Source: an uncultured Clostridia bacterium (GTDB lineage Bacteria; Bacillota; Clostridia; Christensenellales; Borkfalkiaceae). Taken from it: DNA of 64,000 nt. Location of the stretch: assembly GCA_934271255.1 (NCBI GenBank), contig CAKQQS010000001.1:62001-126000 (forward strand), given 5' to 3'. A program made the position numbers and the translations under genes. Of the stretch, positions 14,990-23,862 are shown piece by piece; the first letter of the stretch is position 1, and the number at the start of each line of letters is the position of its first letter. The notes below the pieces were generated by a model that saw only the letters and a list, made by a program, of their open reading frames with translations, had not been told where the DNA came from and made no database searches.

Positions 14990-15946
14990 TTAAGATAACG
15001 CCATACCGTTACGGTATAGTTTTTTATTAAATCTTTTTTTCTTGCCGAGCGCAATTTGAATGTCTACGTCGACGATTTTACCGTTACGGATACCTATTAC
15101 TCTGTTCGTTTCGCCGCGCATAGCCGCGTTGACCGCTTCTATGCCGAATTCGGTGGCGAGCAATCTGTCTTTATACGTCGGCGCGCCGCCGCGTTGAATA
15201 TGACCGAGCCTTGACTGGCGCGGGACTATCCCGGAATATTTAGTGAACTCCCGACAAAAATCTTCCATTTTGCCCGCGCCTTCGGCGATTACGATAAGGT
15301 TTGATTTTTTACCGAGCGCGCTGCTTTTCAGCACCCCGTCCGCTACTTCTTTTGCGCTGAACTTAACTTCGGGGACGAGTATGTATTCCGCGCCGCCCGT
15401 TACTCCCGAATGTAAAGCCAAGTCGCCGCAACGCCTTCCCATTACTTCTACGACGGTAACCTTGTTGTGCGACTGCATGGTATCTCTCAGTTTGTTTATC
15501 GCGTCTAATATGTTGTTTACGGCGGTATCGAATCCGAGCGTAAAATCGGTGTACGCCAAATCGTTGTCTATCGTGCCCGGTATACCTATAACGCTTACGC
15601 CCGTATCTTCGGCAAGAGCGGACGCGCCCCTGAACGAACCGTCGCCTCCGATGACGATAAGCGCGTTTACGCCGTGATTTTTAAGCGTTTCGCCCGCCTG
15701 CAATCTGCATTCGCGTTTCAAAAAGTCAAGGCATCTGTCAGTTTGCAAAAACGTTCCGCCGTGCTGAATCACGTTGGATACCGACCGTCTGTTCAACTCG
15801 ACGTAATCGTCGTCGAGTATACCCTGATACCCGCGATAAAAGCCGCAAACCTCTATGCCGTTATGTATCGAGTATCTTACTATACTTCTTATGCACGCGT
15901 TCATTCCCGGCGCGTCGCCGCCGCTTGTAATTATCGCTATCTTCAT
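14990..15946 (-). CDS. pfkA: ATP-dependent 6-phosphofructokinase
   Basis: 318 residues, the standard bacterial PfkA length. ITSGGDAPGMNACIR is the N-terminal nucleotide loop, GGDGSFRGA and PGTIDNDLAYTDFT hold the ATP-type glycines and the catalytic aspartate, and VEVMGRRCGDLAL binds fructose 6-phosphate. The glycine before TIDND, rather than lysine, indicates ATP and not pyrophosphate as donor. It makes fructose 1,6-bisphosphate in glycolysis. The gene begins four bases after the stop of the SGNH hydrolase gene, so the two are cotranscribed; AAGGAC lies before the ATG. Confidence 0.96.
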   Translation of the reverse strand: MKIAIITSGGDAPGMNACIRSIVRYSIHNGIEVCGFYRGYQGILDDDYVELNRRSVSNVIQHGGTFLQTDRCLDFLKRECRLQAGETLKNHGVNALIVIGGDGSFRGASALAEDTGVSVIGIPGTIDNDLAYTDFTLGFDTAVNNILDAINKLRDTMQSHNKVTVVEVMGRRCGDLALHSGVTGGAEYILVPEVKFSAKEVADGVLKSSALGKKSNLIVIAEGAGKMEDFCREFTKYSGIVPRQSRLGHIQRGGAPTYKDRLLATEFGIEAVNAAMRGETNRVIGIRNGKIVDVDIQIALGKKKRFNKKLYRNGMALS

Positions 15947-15950
15947 AATT

Positions 15951-16676
15951 TCAGTCCTTAAACATAGTTTCGATAAGTTCTATCGCCGTATAGTAGTGCA
16001 TTTCTCTTATAGGGTGGTTGAACTTGTTAGCCAAAAGTTCGGTTACGTTTACGCCGTGATTATACATCGTTCTCCATTTGGAGTACATATCGCATACTTG
16101 CACGCCGCGCGCTTTCGCGGTTTCAACAGCCTTTTGAAAATAATATTCCACCGTTCCGTTGTTCTCTAACTCGGAAATCCCTTTCGCTACGCCCTTATCT
16201 CTTTCGTCGGTAAGGTGCGGGCTTATTTTCGTACACATCATATTTTGCGCGACGAAAATACATTCCGCGCCTATCGATTTGGTTTTGTCGAATATTTCGC
16301 CGAGCGCGGTCGTATACTTTTCTACTTGTTCTTTACCGCCCGTAGAGTCGTTCAAGCCGAACGCGACGACTACCAAATCGGGGTTATACGGAAGAACGTC
16401 CCTTTCAAATCTCGCGTTTCCGTTAGGCGCGTTGTCCCCGCTTATGCCGCTGTTGATTATATTTATCTGCGCGCTCGGATACAAGACGTGCAAAATCTCG
16501 TTCACACGCGTAGGATACCCGCTCTTCGCGTCGAAAATCGTGTTGATTGCGCCGTTTTCTTCAAAATAACATTCAAAGCAACCGTGCGTTACGCTATCCC
16601 CGAAAAACACTATCGTCGCGGGTTTTTCGTGATAAAAATCCATGTTCTTTTTTGCAATTTTGTCTATAATTTTCAT
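15951..16676 (-). CDS. SGNH/GDSL-family hydrolase
   Basis: 241 residues, no signal peptide. FFGDSVTHG (block I with the nucleophile serine), SGISGDNA (block II), VVVAFGLNDST (block III with Asn) and the C-terminal FNHPIREMHY with the catalytic histidine make a complete set. Family members remove acyl groups from lipids or sugars; a carbohydrate esterase role is plausible in this glycan-oriented genome but not shown. The start at 16676 is chosen over an upstream ATG at 16709 because AGGAGA lies eight bases before it. First gene of a unit with pfkA, an unusual partner. Confidence 0.82.
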   Translation of the reverse strand: MKIIDKIAKKNMDFYHEKPATIVFFGDSVTHGCFECYFEENGAINTIFDAKSGYPTRVNEILHVLYPSAQINIINSGISGDNAPNGNARFERDVLPYNPDLVVVAFGLNDSTGGKEQVEKYTTALGEIFDKTKSIGAECIFVAQNMMCTKISPHLTDERDKGVAKGISELENNGTVEYYFQKAVETAKARGVQVCDMYSKWRTMYNHGVNVTELLANKFNHPIREMHYYTAIELIETMFKD

Positions 16677-16767
16677 TTTGAAATCTCCTATAAAAACATT
16701 ATAGCACACTAAGCGTCCGAATACAATAAAATATTAAAAATCGCAACCGATTTTCTCTATACAAAAC

Positions 16768-16796
16768 TTGATTTTACGTCTAAAAAGTGATAAAAT
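16768..16796 (+). promoter_or_regulatory. Promoter of mscL
   Basis: TTGATT (16768-16773) and TAAAAT (16791-16796) with a 17-base spacer, 46 bases before the mscL ATG. Confidence 0.7.
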
Positions 16797-16842
16797 ATTA
16801 TATGAGTTAAAGGCAACTCGACAAAAAAATACGGAGTGGGCT

Positions 16843-17442
16843 ATGAAAAAGTTTTTCGGAGAGTTTAAAAAGTTTATTTCTCGCGGTAACGTTATGGATC
16901 TCGCCGTCGGCGTAATCATCGGCAGCGCGTTTACCGCAATCGTTACGGCATTGACGTCTAAAATCATTCAACCCCTTATCAATTTCGTTATCTATCTGAT
17001 AACGGGCGGAAAGGGCGGCATAGAAGGCGTATACACTATTCTGGTCGGTTCATCAAGCGATTTGGCGAACGCCATTTACATCGACTGGGGCGCGTTTATT
17101 TCGGCGATAATCAATTTCCTGCTCGTTGCGTGGGTGTTGTTTTTGATAGTCAAACTCGTAAACAAACTTAACGAACAAAGAGAAAATCTTAAACAGGATT
17201 TTCAGTCTTCCGTCTTAACGAAAGCAGAAAAGAAAGAAATGAAAAACCGCGGTTTGAATTACAAAAACCAGCAAGCAGTCAAGATGTTTAAAGAACAAAA
17301 ACGGTTCCAGGCGGAAGCGGCTAAAAAGAAAGCCGAAGCGGAAGCGAAAGCAAAGGAAGAAGAAGCGAAAAAGCATACTACCGAGTATTTGCTCGAAGAA
17401 ATCAAAAACCTTTTGCAAGAACAAAAAAATAAACAAGAATAA
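16843..17442 (+). CDS. mscL: Large-conductance mechanosensitive channel with extended charged region
   Basis: 199 residues, against about 130-150 usually. The N-terminal helix and first span (FKKFISRGNVMDLAVGVIIG) and the second span (AIINFLLVAWVLFLIVKLVN) are typical. MscL opens under membrane tension and releases solutes during osmotic downshock. Between the second span and the normal C-terminal helix (LLEEIKNLLQEQ) lies a Lys/Glu/Ala-rich segment at about residues 120-180, predicted to be a long helix or coiled coil. GGAG before the ATG at 16843 fixes the start and rejects an upstream frame extension. Monocistronic with promoter and terminator. Confidence 0.94.
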   Translation: MKKFFGEFKKFISRGNVMDLAVGVIIGSAFTAIVTALTSKIIQPLINFVIYLITGGKGGIEGVYTILVGSSSDLANAIYIDWGAFISAIINFLLVAWVLFLIVKLVNKLNEQRENLKQDFQSSVLTKAEKKEMKNRGLNYKNQQAVKMFKEQKRFQAEAAKKKAEAEAKAKEEEAKKHTTEYLLEEIKNLLQEQKNKQE

Positions 17443-17449
17443 CGATTTA

Positions 17450-17480
17450 CCCCGTTTCGCTCTTTTGCGAAACGGGGATT
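17450..17480 (+). terminator. Terminator of mscL
   Basis: Stem CCCCGTTTCGC / GCGAAACGGGG directly after the gene. Confidence 0.85.
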
Positions 17481-17516
17481 TATTATAACTTTATACGATA
17501 CTCCGTTTTATATTTT

Positions 17517-17544
17517 ACGCCCGCCGACAACAGTCGGCGGGCGT
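17517..17544 (-). terminator. Terminator of the EAL-GGDEF end of the large operon
   Basis: Stem ACGCCCGCCGAC / GTCGGCGGGCGT, 9 bases after the diguanylate cyclase stop. The T run on the minus strand is short, so efficiency is uncertain. Confidence 0.6.
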
Positions 17545-17553
17545 AAACGTTTA

Positions 17554-18663
17554 TTATTCTTTGTCAAACAAAATTATGTTTTTTCCGTTGCGTTTCGCCT
17601 GATACAAAAGCGAATCCGCTTTGCCGATATAGACGTCTATATCGCTTATCGAGTGTATGTTTTCCACTTTCGTACGGCACACGCCCGCGCTGAACTTGAT
17701 TTTGATTGTTTCCGTTTCGGTTACGGGGAACTCCGTGTTTTTTATTTCTTCAAACGACTGCATCAACTCTTCGTCGGTAACGACGTCGTTGAAATACACG
17801 AACAAAAACTCATCGCCGCCAAACCTGCACGAAATCATATCGTGCCGATTGACGAAAGTATTAGCGAACTCTTTTATTACCATATCTCCTACGCTGTGCC
17901 CGTACCTGTCGTTGACCCCTTTAAAGTCGTCGATGTCGCATATACCGATAGAAATCTTTTCGTTCGTCGAATTGAACACTTCGTTTTCGAGTTGGCTGTA
18001 AAAACCTACTCTGTTGTACAAGCCCGTTACGTAGTCGTGCCGAGCGAGTTTTTTGTAGTCGTCCCGCCGTTCTCTCAATTTGCCGAACATTTCGTGTTGT
18101 AAATACGAATACAAAAACATAAAAATCGAAAACAAGCAATACAGCGTAAACAGTTTATCCGCAAACCCGTGTTGGTAATATAAAACGGCTTTCTCGGGCA
18201 AAAGCCCTTTTCCGACGGGCGTAAGCGTGAAAAACAGCAAAATAAAAATCAGCAATCCGTTTAAAAAGACGCCCGTTTTCAAATTGAAAAAGTAAAACAC
18301 CATTACGGGAAACGCCAAACAAAACATAACCGAATATTCGTCGCGCGTGCCCATAAGAATGAGCATCAAAAACAGCGCGATTCCTGCGACAACCGAAAAA
18401 ACGGACGAAATAGTTACGCCTTTTTTCGGGCAACCCAAGAGCGCCAGATTGATTAACGCGCCTACCGTAAAGGATAACGGTATGTAACTTATTTGCATTT
18501 TTCTAATCGAACACGCTATCAGTAAAGCAATCGAAAACACCAAAATAAGCGCATGTCCGAATATGTAAAAATTGCGTTTTTTATCGGCGTCTTCCGCCCA
18601 CACCTTGTCCCGAAAGGTCTTAAACTTTAATTTAATATTTCCCACCAGTCTCTTAAAACTCAT
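17554..18663 (-). CDS. Membrane diguanylate cyclase (GGDEF)
   Basis: 369 residues. Residues 33-195 contain about six membrane spans without a recognisable sensor fold. Residues 205-365 form a GGDEF domain with DYVTGLYNRVGF, ICDIDDFKGVNDRYGHSVGD and the intact active-site loop RFGGDEF at about 281-287. It should make cyclic di-GMP from two GTP. No clear RxxD inhibitory site lies five residues before the loop. I prefer the start at 18663, preceded by AGGGAAT, over an ATG further up at 18729. It is the last gene of the unit that begins with a c-di-GMP riboswitch, so product may feed back on its own expression. Confidence 0.88.
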   Translation of the reverse strand: MSFKRLVGNIKLKFKTFRDKVWAEDADKKRNFYIFGHALILVFSIALLIACSIRKMQISYIPLSFTVGALINLALLGCPKKGVTISSVFSVVAGIALFLMLILMGTRDEYSVMFCLAFPVMVFYFFNLKTGVFLNGLLIFILLFFTLTPVGKGLLPEKAVLYYQHGFADKLFTLYCLFSIFMFLYSYLQHEMFGKLRERRDDYKKLARHDYVTGLYNRVGFYSQLENEVFNSTNEKISIGICDIDDFKGVNDRYGHSVGDMVIKEFANTFVNRHDMISCRFGGDEFLFVYFNDVVTDEELMQSFEEIKNTEFPVTETETIKIKFSAGVCRTKVENIHSISDIDVYIGKADSLLYQAKRNGKNIILFDKE

Positions 18664-18759
18664 ATTCCCTGAACCTATAATAAAATCGGCTTTTATCAAA
18701 ATAATATATTCGTCGTTTATGCGCGGCATAACCCCGCATAAACGACTTTAAAAACAAAA

Positions 18760-21024
18760 TCAAACGTTATGCTCTTTCGTTCTTTCGACGAAATTCAAGT
18801 AGTCGTTCAGCCCGAGCGGGTGCGAGTAATAATACCCTTGCAACACGTCGCAACCGAGTTCGCGTATCTTCGCCGCTTCTTCTTTCGTTTCGACGCCTTC
18901 CTGCGTTACTTTCATTCCCAACTGTTTAGCCAAATCGATAATGCTCTTGAAAATGCAGTCGTCTCTTTCGGCGGAAGCGCCTTGCTCCAAGAAAAACTTG
19001 TCGAGTTTTATCTCGTCCATAGGCAGCGTTTTCAAAATACGATAGGACGAATATCCGCAACCGAAGTCGTCGATAGAACATTGAAAGCCGTTATCGTGCA
19101 GTTTGTTGACTATCGAAAGCAACGTTTCGTAATTTTCGTAAGCGAAACTTTCGGTAAACTCTATCACAAGATACCCGTCGGGAATGTGATATTTTTTCTT
19201 GATGCCCGTATAGAACTCTACGAAATCCGACTGAATCGCCGTTACTCTCGAAATGTTTACGGATACGGGGAACACCGTCATACCTTTTGAAATAGCGTAA
19301 CTTATATATTCGCACACTTTCGTGTACACGTACTTATCGAGTTTTACAACGAATCCGTTCGTTTCGAACAATTTCATAAACAAAGCGGGTTTGTTGTACT
19401 TGTCTTCCTTTTTATCGTACCAACGCACCAACGCTTCGCAACCGTCTTGTTTGTTTTTGTTAAGGTTGTATTTCGGCTGGTAGAATACCTGAAACTCGTC
19501 GCTTTTTAATGCGTCTTCCATTCTGAGTTCCATATTTTCGTTTTCCAAACGGAATTGCCTTAACTCGTCGCTGTAAAAGTTGAACGTCATTCCCGCGTTC
19601 TCGACGGTTGCGGAAGAAACGGTGCTGTTCGCTTCTTCGGCGCAGTCTATCATTTCCGCAACGGCGGTACTCGGCGCGTTTGAACATTCGCAAATGCCGT
19701 ACCGTATCAACACGTCGTAGTCGGCGTTTGTTTTAAACTGTTTCGATAAAAAACTGTGTACTTTAAGTCTTTCGACGATATCCTTTTTGTCTTTGCCGTG
19801 CAGTAAAAACAAGAAAGCCCCTTCTTCGTCGTAGCCGTACTGCTCTTCGACTCTCAACGTTTTAACGCAAATCAACTTGATATATTTTAACAGGTTGTTT
19901 ATTTCGTTTTCCGAGCAAATCTCTTTTATGTGCGAAAAGTAGCGTATCTGAACGACTACGACAGCAAAATACGAGTTCGGGTTTGCGTCTAAAATCTTTT
20001 TCGCTTCGACTTCAAACCCGTATCTGTTCAGACAATCGAGCGTCAAATCGTTCGTTTCCATGTTAAGTATGGTCTTTCTCATACTGTAACTGTTTTTGAT
20101 AAGATATATTATCGCGCCGAGTACCATTATTACGAAAAGTATTATCGTGGCGATAATCGCTTGAATAAAGTTGTAACTCGACGAGAACAAAACGTCTTCT
20201 TTGTACATCTCGACGATTGCCATATCGACTAACTTGTCTTTGTTCGCTCCGACGGAAATCAAATAATCTTCGCCTTTGCTGCTTGCCGAAACGATTCCGG
20301 CTTCGCCGCTTTCTATGTACTTTCCTATCTTGTCTACGACGTCTTTTTTGCCGAACTTGTTGCGGAAATAGGAAAACAAGTCGTTGTCTACCTTTACGTC
20401 AAGCCCCGAAATGACTTTACCGTTAGTAGTGCAAATAACGGTAAACTCCGCCTTATCGCTTTTTACGTTGTTTTTGAAAATCTCTACGAGCGTTTGCCTT
20501 GTATAGTAATTGACTATACCCGAAACGGTACTCGAATTGTTTACGGGCGCGTAAAACCCTATAACGCTCATCGTACCTTCGTCGACGCAGATATCGTCGT
20601 CGAATATGCCGATAAAACCCGCCTTGTCCCCGCGCAGACGTCTGTACTCGACGGCAAGGTCTTTGTCGCTTGCGTAAACGTCGCCGTACTCGTCGTAAAA
20701 GACGCCGTCTTTATCGAAGTATCTGCTGAACTTGATTCCGTAGTCGTCTTTCGTGAACGCGTCAAGATACCGAACAACGTCGCTCACGTCGTCGTCGACG
20801 GTGGACGCGATTTCTATCGCTTTTATCGTGTAATCGTTAAGACTTTCCTGTAAGGCGTTGCCCGTCAGTAAAGTATAATACTTTGCGGCGGAAGACGACT
20901 TTTCGGTTATTTCTTTTTTGTATTTAACGAGCATTGTTATAGCGGAGACCATTAAAAACAGTCCCAACACGACGGTAACCGTTATTATTATGCTTTTGCT
21001 TCGTTTCGTTAAAAGTTTTTGCAA
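18760..21024 (-). CDS. Membrane c-di-GMP phosphodiesterase with degenerate GGDEF
   Basis: 754 residues. An N-terminal span (about 11-33), an extracellular Cache-like sensor (about 40-280), a second span (about 286-310), a degenerate GGDEF domain (about 320-470; YGYDEEGA replaces the active loop) and a C-terminal EAL domain (about 505-750). EALVRW, NISRV, EFTESF, DDFGCGYSS, KLDKFF and QEGVET are all present, so the phosphodiesterase looks active and should degrade c-di-GMP. The start codon is TTG at 21024, supported by AAGGAG seven bases upstream that overlaps the end of the signal peptidase gene. Only four bases separate the two genes. Confidence 0.9.
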   Translation of the reverse strand: MQKLLTKRSKSIIITVTVVLGLFLMVSAITMLVKYKKEITEKSSSAAKYYTLLTGNALQESLNDYTIKAIEIASTVDDDVSDVVRYLDAFTKDDYGIKFSRYFDKDGVFYDEYGDVYASDKDLAVEYRRLRGDKAGFIGIFDDDICVDEGTMSVIGFYAPVNNSSTVSGIVNYYTRQTLVEIFKNNVKSDKAEFTVICTTNGKVISGLDVKVDNDLFSYFRNKFGKKDVVDKIGKYIESGEAGIVSASSKGEDYLISVGANKDKLVDMAIVEMYKEDVLFSSSYNFIQAIIATIILFVIMVLGAIIYLIKNSYSMRKTILNMETNDLTLDCLNRYGFEVEAKKILDANPNSYFAVVVVQIRYFSHIKEICSENEINNLLKYIKLICVKTLRVEEQYGYDEEGAFLFLLHGKDKKDIVERLKVHSFLSKQFKTNADYDVLIRYGICECSNAPSTAVAEMIDCAEEANSTVSSATVENAGMTFNFYSDELRQFRLENENMELRMEDALKSDEFQVFYQPKYNLNKNKQDGCEALVRWYDKKEDKYNKPALFMKLFETNGFVVKLDKYVYTKVCEYISYAISKGMTVFPVSVNISRVTAIQSDFVEFYTGIKKKYHIPDGYLVIEFTESFAYENYETLLSIVNKLHDNGFQCSIDDFGCGYSSYRILKTLPMDEIKLDKFFLEQGASAERDDCIFKSIIDLAKQLGMKVTQEGVETKEEAAKIRELGCDVLQGYYYSHPLGLNDYLNFVERTKEHNV

Positions 21025-21028
21025 AATC

Positions 21029-21658
21029 TTACTCCTTGCCTTTATCTTGTTCGTTTTGTTTTTCCAACTTTTCGACTTCTTCTTGTACTCGCCGCGCTAT
21101 TTCCTTTTGCTTTTCTTCGTCGTCGCCCGACTTCTTCGCGCCCTTTATCGTTATCGTCGTATAAACGACTATGAATATCATTATGCCGCTAGCGACCGTC
21201 AGAAAGCCCATATCGGAAGAAAATATTCTGCCGAAAAAGGTCATTATTTTAAGATTGCCCACGTATTCGTATACGATGTTTTCTTTTTTGACGTGTTCGG
21301 CGTCGGGAAGCGGGTTGTTGTCCCCTTTGGTAATAAACTCTTCGCCCGGCGTTACGACTTCGTGTATTCTATGGGTGTTCAGTTTTCCCCGAATAGCGCC
21401 GTCCGTAACGACGAAAGTTATTATATCGCCTTTTTTCAATTTAGCGACGTTCGCCTTTTTGACGAGAATATAACTTTTTTCGGGAATCGTTCTCTCCATG
21501 CTGTCCGTCAAAACCCAAACCATCGTATATTTAAAAGGACTTTTCCCCGAACGCTTAGCGACCACCGACAGTATCATTATTACGGCGACAATCGCGATAA
21601 ACGTCCAAAAGACGACGTTCCCGATTATTCTCAATACTTTTTTAGTTTTCGCTTGCAT
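21029..21658 (-). CDS. Signal peptidase I, S26B-like (SipW/ER-like, Ser/His type), copy 1
   Basis: 209 residues. Membrane anchor at about 10-33, catalytic serine in VLTDSMERTI (about S53) and a histidine in NTHRIHEV (about H96) in place of the lysine of ordinary bacterial signal peptidases, then TKGDNNPLPD. A second span (about 155-175) precedes a charged coiled tail. Enzymes of this type, such as Bacillus SipW, process TasA-like matrix proteins. Two such secreted proteins are encoded at 27.4-29.3 kb. The gene sits between the ATPase partner gene and the EAL gene, with short gaps and a good AAGGAAG site. Confidence 0.88.
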   Translation of the reverse strand: MQAKTKKVLRIIGNVVFWTFIAIVAVIMILSVVAKRSGKSPFKYTMVWVLTDSMERTIPEKSYILVKKANVAKLKKGDIITFVVTDGAIRGKLNTHRIHEVVTPGEEFITKGDNNPLPDAEHVKKENIVYEYVGNLKIMTFFGRIFSSDMGFLTVASGIMIFIVVYTTITIKGAKKSGDDEEKQKEIARRVQEEVEKLEKQNEQDKGKE

Positions 21659-21669
21659 ACTTCCTTTCT

Positions 21670-23796
21670 CTATAATACCGTTTTCTTATTTGCGCTTTGT
21701 ATCATGCCTTTATCGAGCATTTGTTTTATCGACATACTAGGCGTGTGATAATCTTTGCGTTTAAACGTTTCGTTTTTGCCAAGCCCTAACTCGCTCGCCA
21801 CCGCCGCGATAAGCCGTTTTGCGCGCTTTACTCCCCTGTCGCTTTTAACTTTGAGCAAGTACATCTGCTTTTTGTTGACGACTACGGATTTCAAGCGGTA
21901 TTTCGCTTTGTTTTCTTCGGCGGCGCACGGAACGTACACGCAAAGAGTTTTTCCCCGTACCGTTACGACGGCGACGGGTTCTCTTTTATAATTAAAAACT
22001 TCGTGTCTGAAACTTTCCCGTCCTTTTACGTCGGTATACGACAGCAACTCGTTTTTGAGTTCCGTGTAATAATCCTGGTTGGGGTTACCCGTCATGACGA
22101 GTTTTGCCGCGAAAGAGTATCTGTACGAATACATAATCGCGTTTTCGTCTTCCGCCGCCATGCTCGAAGCAAGTTGCTTGTTCTTGTATTTTATCAGCCC
22201 GAGTTTCAACATTTGTTTAGTCGTCTTATAGGGCTTGCGGAAATTGTAATAAACGTAATTTTCCGTCTTTTCGGCGTTCATGTCTTCCATAACGACCGCT
22301 ATGAGTTCCCGCGCGTACTTTAAACTTCTGTCGCTTCTGACTTTCAAAAGTCCCAACTCTTTACCGCCGAGAGTAACGTCTTTCAGTCGATATTTCGCCT
22401 TGACTTCGTCCGACTTCAACGGCAAATACAAACACAGCGTTTTGCCTTTGACGGACGTCATAGCGATAAAGTTGCGTTTCAAGTTAAACGTTTCGTGTCG
22501 GAAACTCTCTTTCGATTTCACGCCGGCGTACGACAACAGTTCGTTTTTGATTTCGCTGTAATACAACTGGTTCGGGTTGCCCGTGGTTATTAGTCTTGAC
22601 GCGAACGAGTAAAGATATATGCTGCCGAACTTCGATTCTTCGGCGGTGTCGTTCAAGTCGTCTTGTACGAGAAGTTCTCTGTCCGCCGCAATGGCGACGT
22701 TTATGGCGTATTCGATTTCGTCTTCCGTTTCGTAGTCAAAGTCTGCGCCGTATTTCGGCGTGGGTTTTTCGTAGTCGTATTCGGACGCGTCGAATTCGTC
22801 GAGTTCGTTTTTGATAATCGGCGATATTTGCGGATCGCTGCGTTTGTCGAGCGTGTTTTCGTCTATAAACTCGTTTAAAATATGGTTGTCGAAAATAACG
22901 TAATCCGCCGCTACCGTGTTATACAAATCGCGTATAGCCTGCTCCGGAACGTTTTCCAGACTCTCGCTTATAAGCGTTTCGTATCCCGCGTTTTCGTAAG
23001 AGTCCAAAAACTCCCACAACGTAAGGCATTTGTTAAAGTCTACGTTTTTCAAAAGTTTGTTCGTTCTCATAATCGGCGGGCGAACGTAGTTTTTGCCGAG
23101 CATTGCCACGAACGACGACGACATGTATTTGTCCGTAATGTTCTTTATTTGCAAAACCCTTTTCCATAACCCCGAATTGTAGATATAGTTTTTGACTTCT
23201 TCGTTTTCCTTAGGGGGTTCGGATACTTCTATGCTTAACTTGATTTTGCCCGTTTTTTCTTTTTCTTCAAACTCTTGCTCGACGGTTAAAGTCGTGTTTT
23301 TGACGTCTTCGCCCACTTCGACGGCAATGTCGTACCGTTTCAGAACGAACGAATACATTCTCAAAAGCAACGTGTTTATAAACTTGTTTTCGTAAGTCAG
23401 CGCCGTGTCGTCCTGAAAAACGTTTAAAATCTTGGACGGCATTACCGTGCCGTCGGGTCTTATTTCGTTTATCATATCCGTATGCTGAGAAAGATAAACC
23501 ACCGACCTTTCGGTAACTTTTCTCGTAAGTTCTACGGGCAAAACTTCTTCGTCTTCGCGCAAGATACTTTCGGGGTTGCGAATAACGGCGTCGATTGACG
23601 GAATAGCGTCTTCTATCGCCCTTACCCACGCTTCGTCTATTTGTTTCAACATATACCGTTTGCGAAGTTCAACCTTACTTTCGCCGCCGATGAAAGCGGT
23701 TAAAAGTTCCGCGTATTCGGGGAAAGTTTCGCTTAAATATTTAAGTGACGACGAAGTCGCTTCGTACACCGTTTTTTTGTTTTTAACGTTTTCCAT
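21670..23796 (-). CDS. Partner protein of the AAA+ ATPase, DUF2357/McrC-like N-terminus and duplicated C-terminal domain
   Basis: 708 residues, soluble, no signal peptide. Residues 1-330 resemble the DUF2357 region that accompanies McrB-like ATPases; I assign this tentatively from layout (for example NKFINTLLLRMYSFVLKRY and SGLWKRVLQI). Residues about 393-540 and 555-700 are two copies of one domain: YYSEIKNELLSY then SFRHE and KGKTLCLYLP in the first, YYTELKNELLSY then SFRHE and RGKTLCVYVP in the second. I do not see a PD-(D/E)xK nuclease motif. The domain seems to recur in gut Firmicutes but I know no function for it. It follows the ATPase gene on the same strand and precedes signal peptidase copy 1 by 11 bases. 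Confidence 0.6.
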   Translation of the reverse strand: MENVKNKKTVYEATSSSLKYLSETFPEYAELLTAFIGGESKVELRKRYMLKQIDEAWVRAIEDAIPSIDAVIRNPESILREDEEVLPVELTRKVTERSVVYLSQHTDMINEIRPDGTVMPSKILNVFQDDTALTYENKFINTLLLRMYSFVLKRYDIAVEVGEDVKNTTLTVEQEFEEKEKTGKIKLSIEVSEPPKENEEVKNYIYNSGLWKRVLQIKNITDKYMSSSFVAMLGKNYVRPPIMRTNKLLKNVDFNKCLTLWEFLDSYENAGYETLISESLENVPEQAIRDLYNTVAADYVIFDNHILNEFIDENTLDKRSDPQISPIIKNELDEFDASEYDYEKPTPKYGADFDYETEDEIEYAINVAIAADRELLVQDDLNDTAEESKFGSIYLYSFASRLITTGNPNQLYYSEIKNELLSYAGVKSKESFRHETFNLKRNFIAMTSVKGKTLCLYLPLKSDEVKAKYRLKDVTLGGKELGLLKVRSDRSLKYARELIAVVMEDMNAEKTENYVYYNFRKPYKTTKQMLKLGLIKYKNKQLASSMAAEDENAIMYSYRYSFAAKLVMTGNPNQDYYTELKNELLSYTDVKGRESFRHEVFNYKREPVAVVTVRGKTLCVYVPCAAEENKAKYRLKSVVVNKKQMYLLKVKSDRGVKRAKRLIAAVASELGLGKNETFKRKDYHTPSMSIKQMLDKGMIQSANKKTVL

Positions 23797-23824
23797 TATC
23801 TACCTATTGTTACGATTTACACAT

Positions 23825-23852
23825 AAAAAGGGCGGAAACACCGCCCCTTTTG
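23825..23852 (-). terminator. Hairpin between the ATPase and partner genes
   Basis: Stem AAAGGGCGG / CCGCCCCTTTT with a T run on the minus strand, 11 bases after the ATPase stop and 29 bases before the next start. It would reduce readthrough and set a lower level of the downstream genes, or mark a promoter that I cannot see. Confidence 0.7.
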
Positions 23853-23862
23853 TAAATTACCG

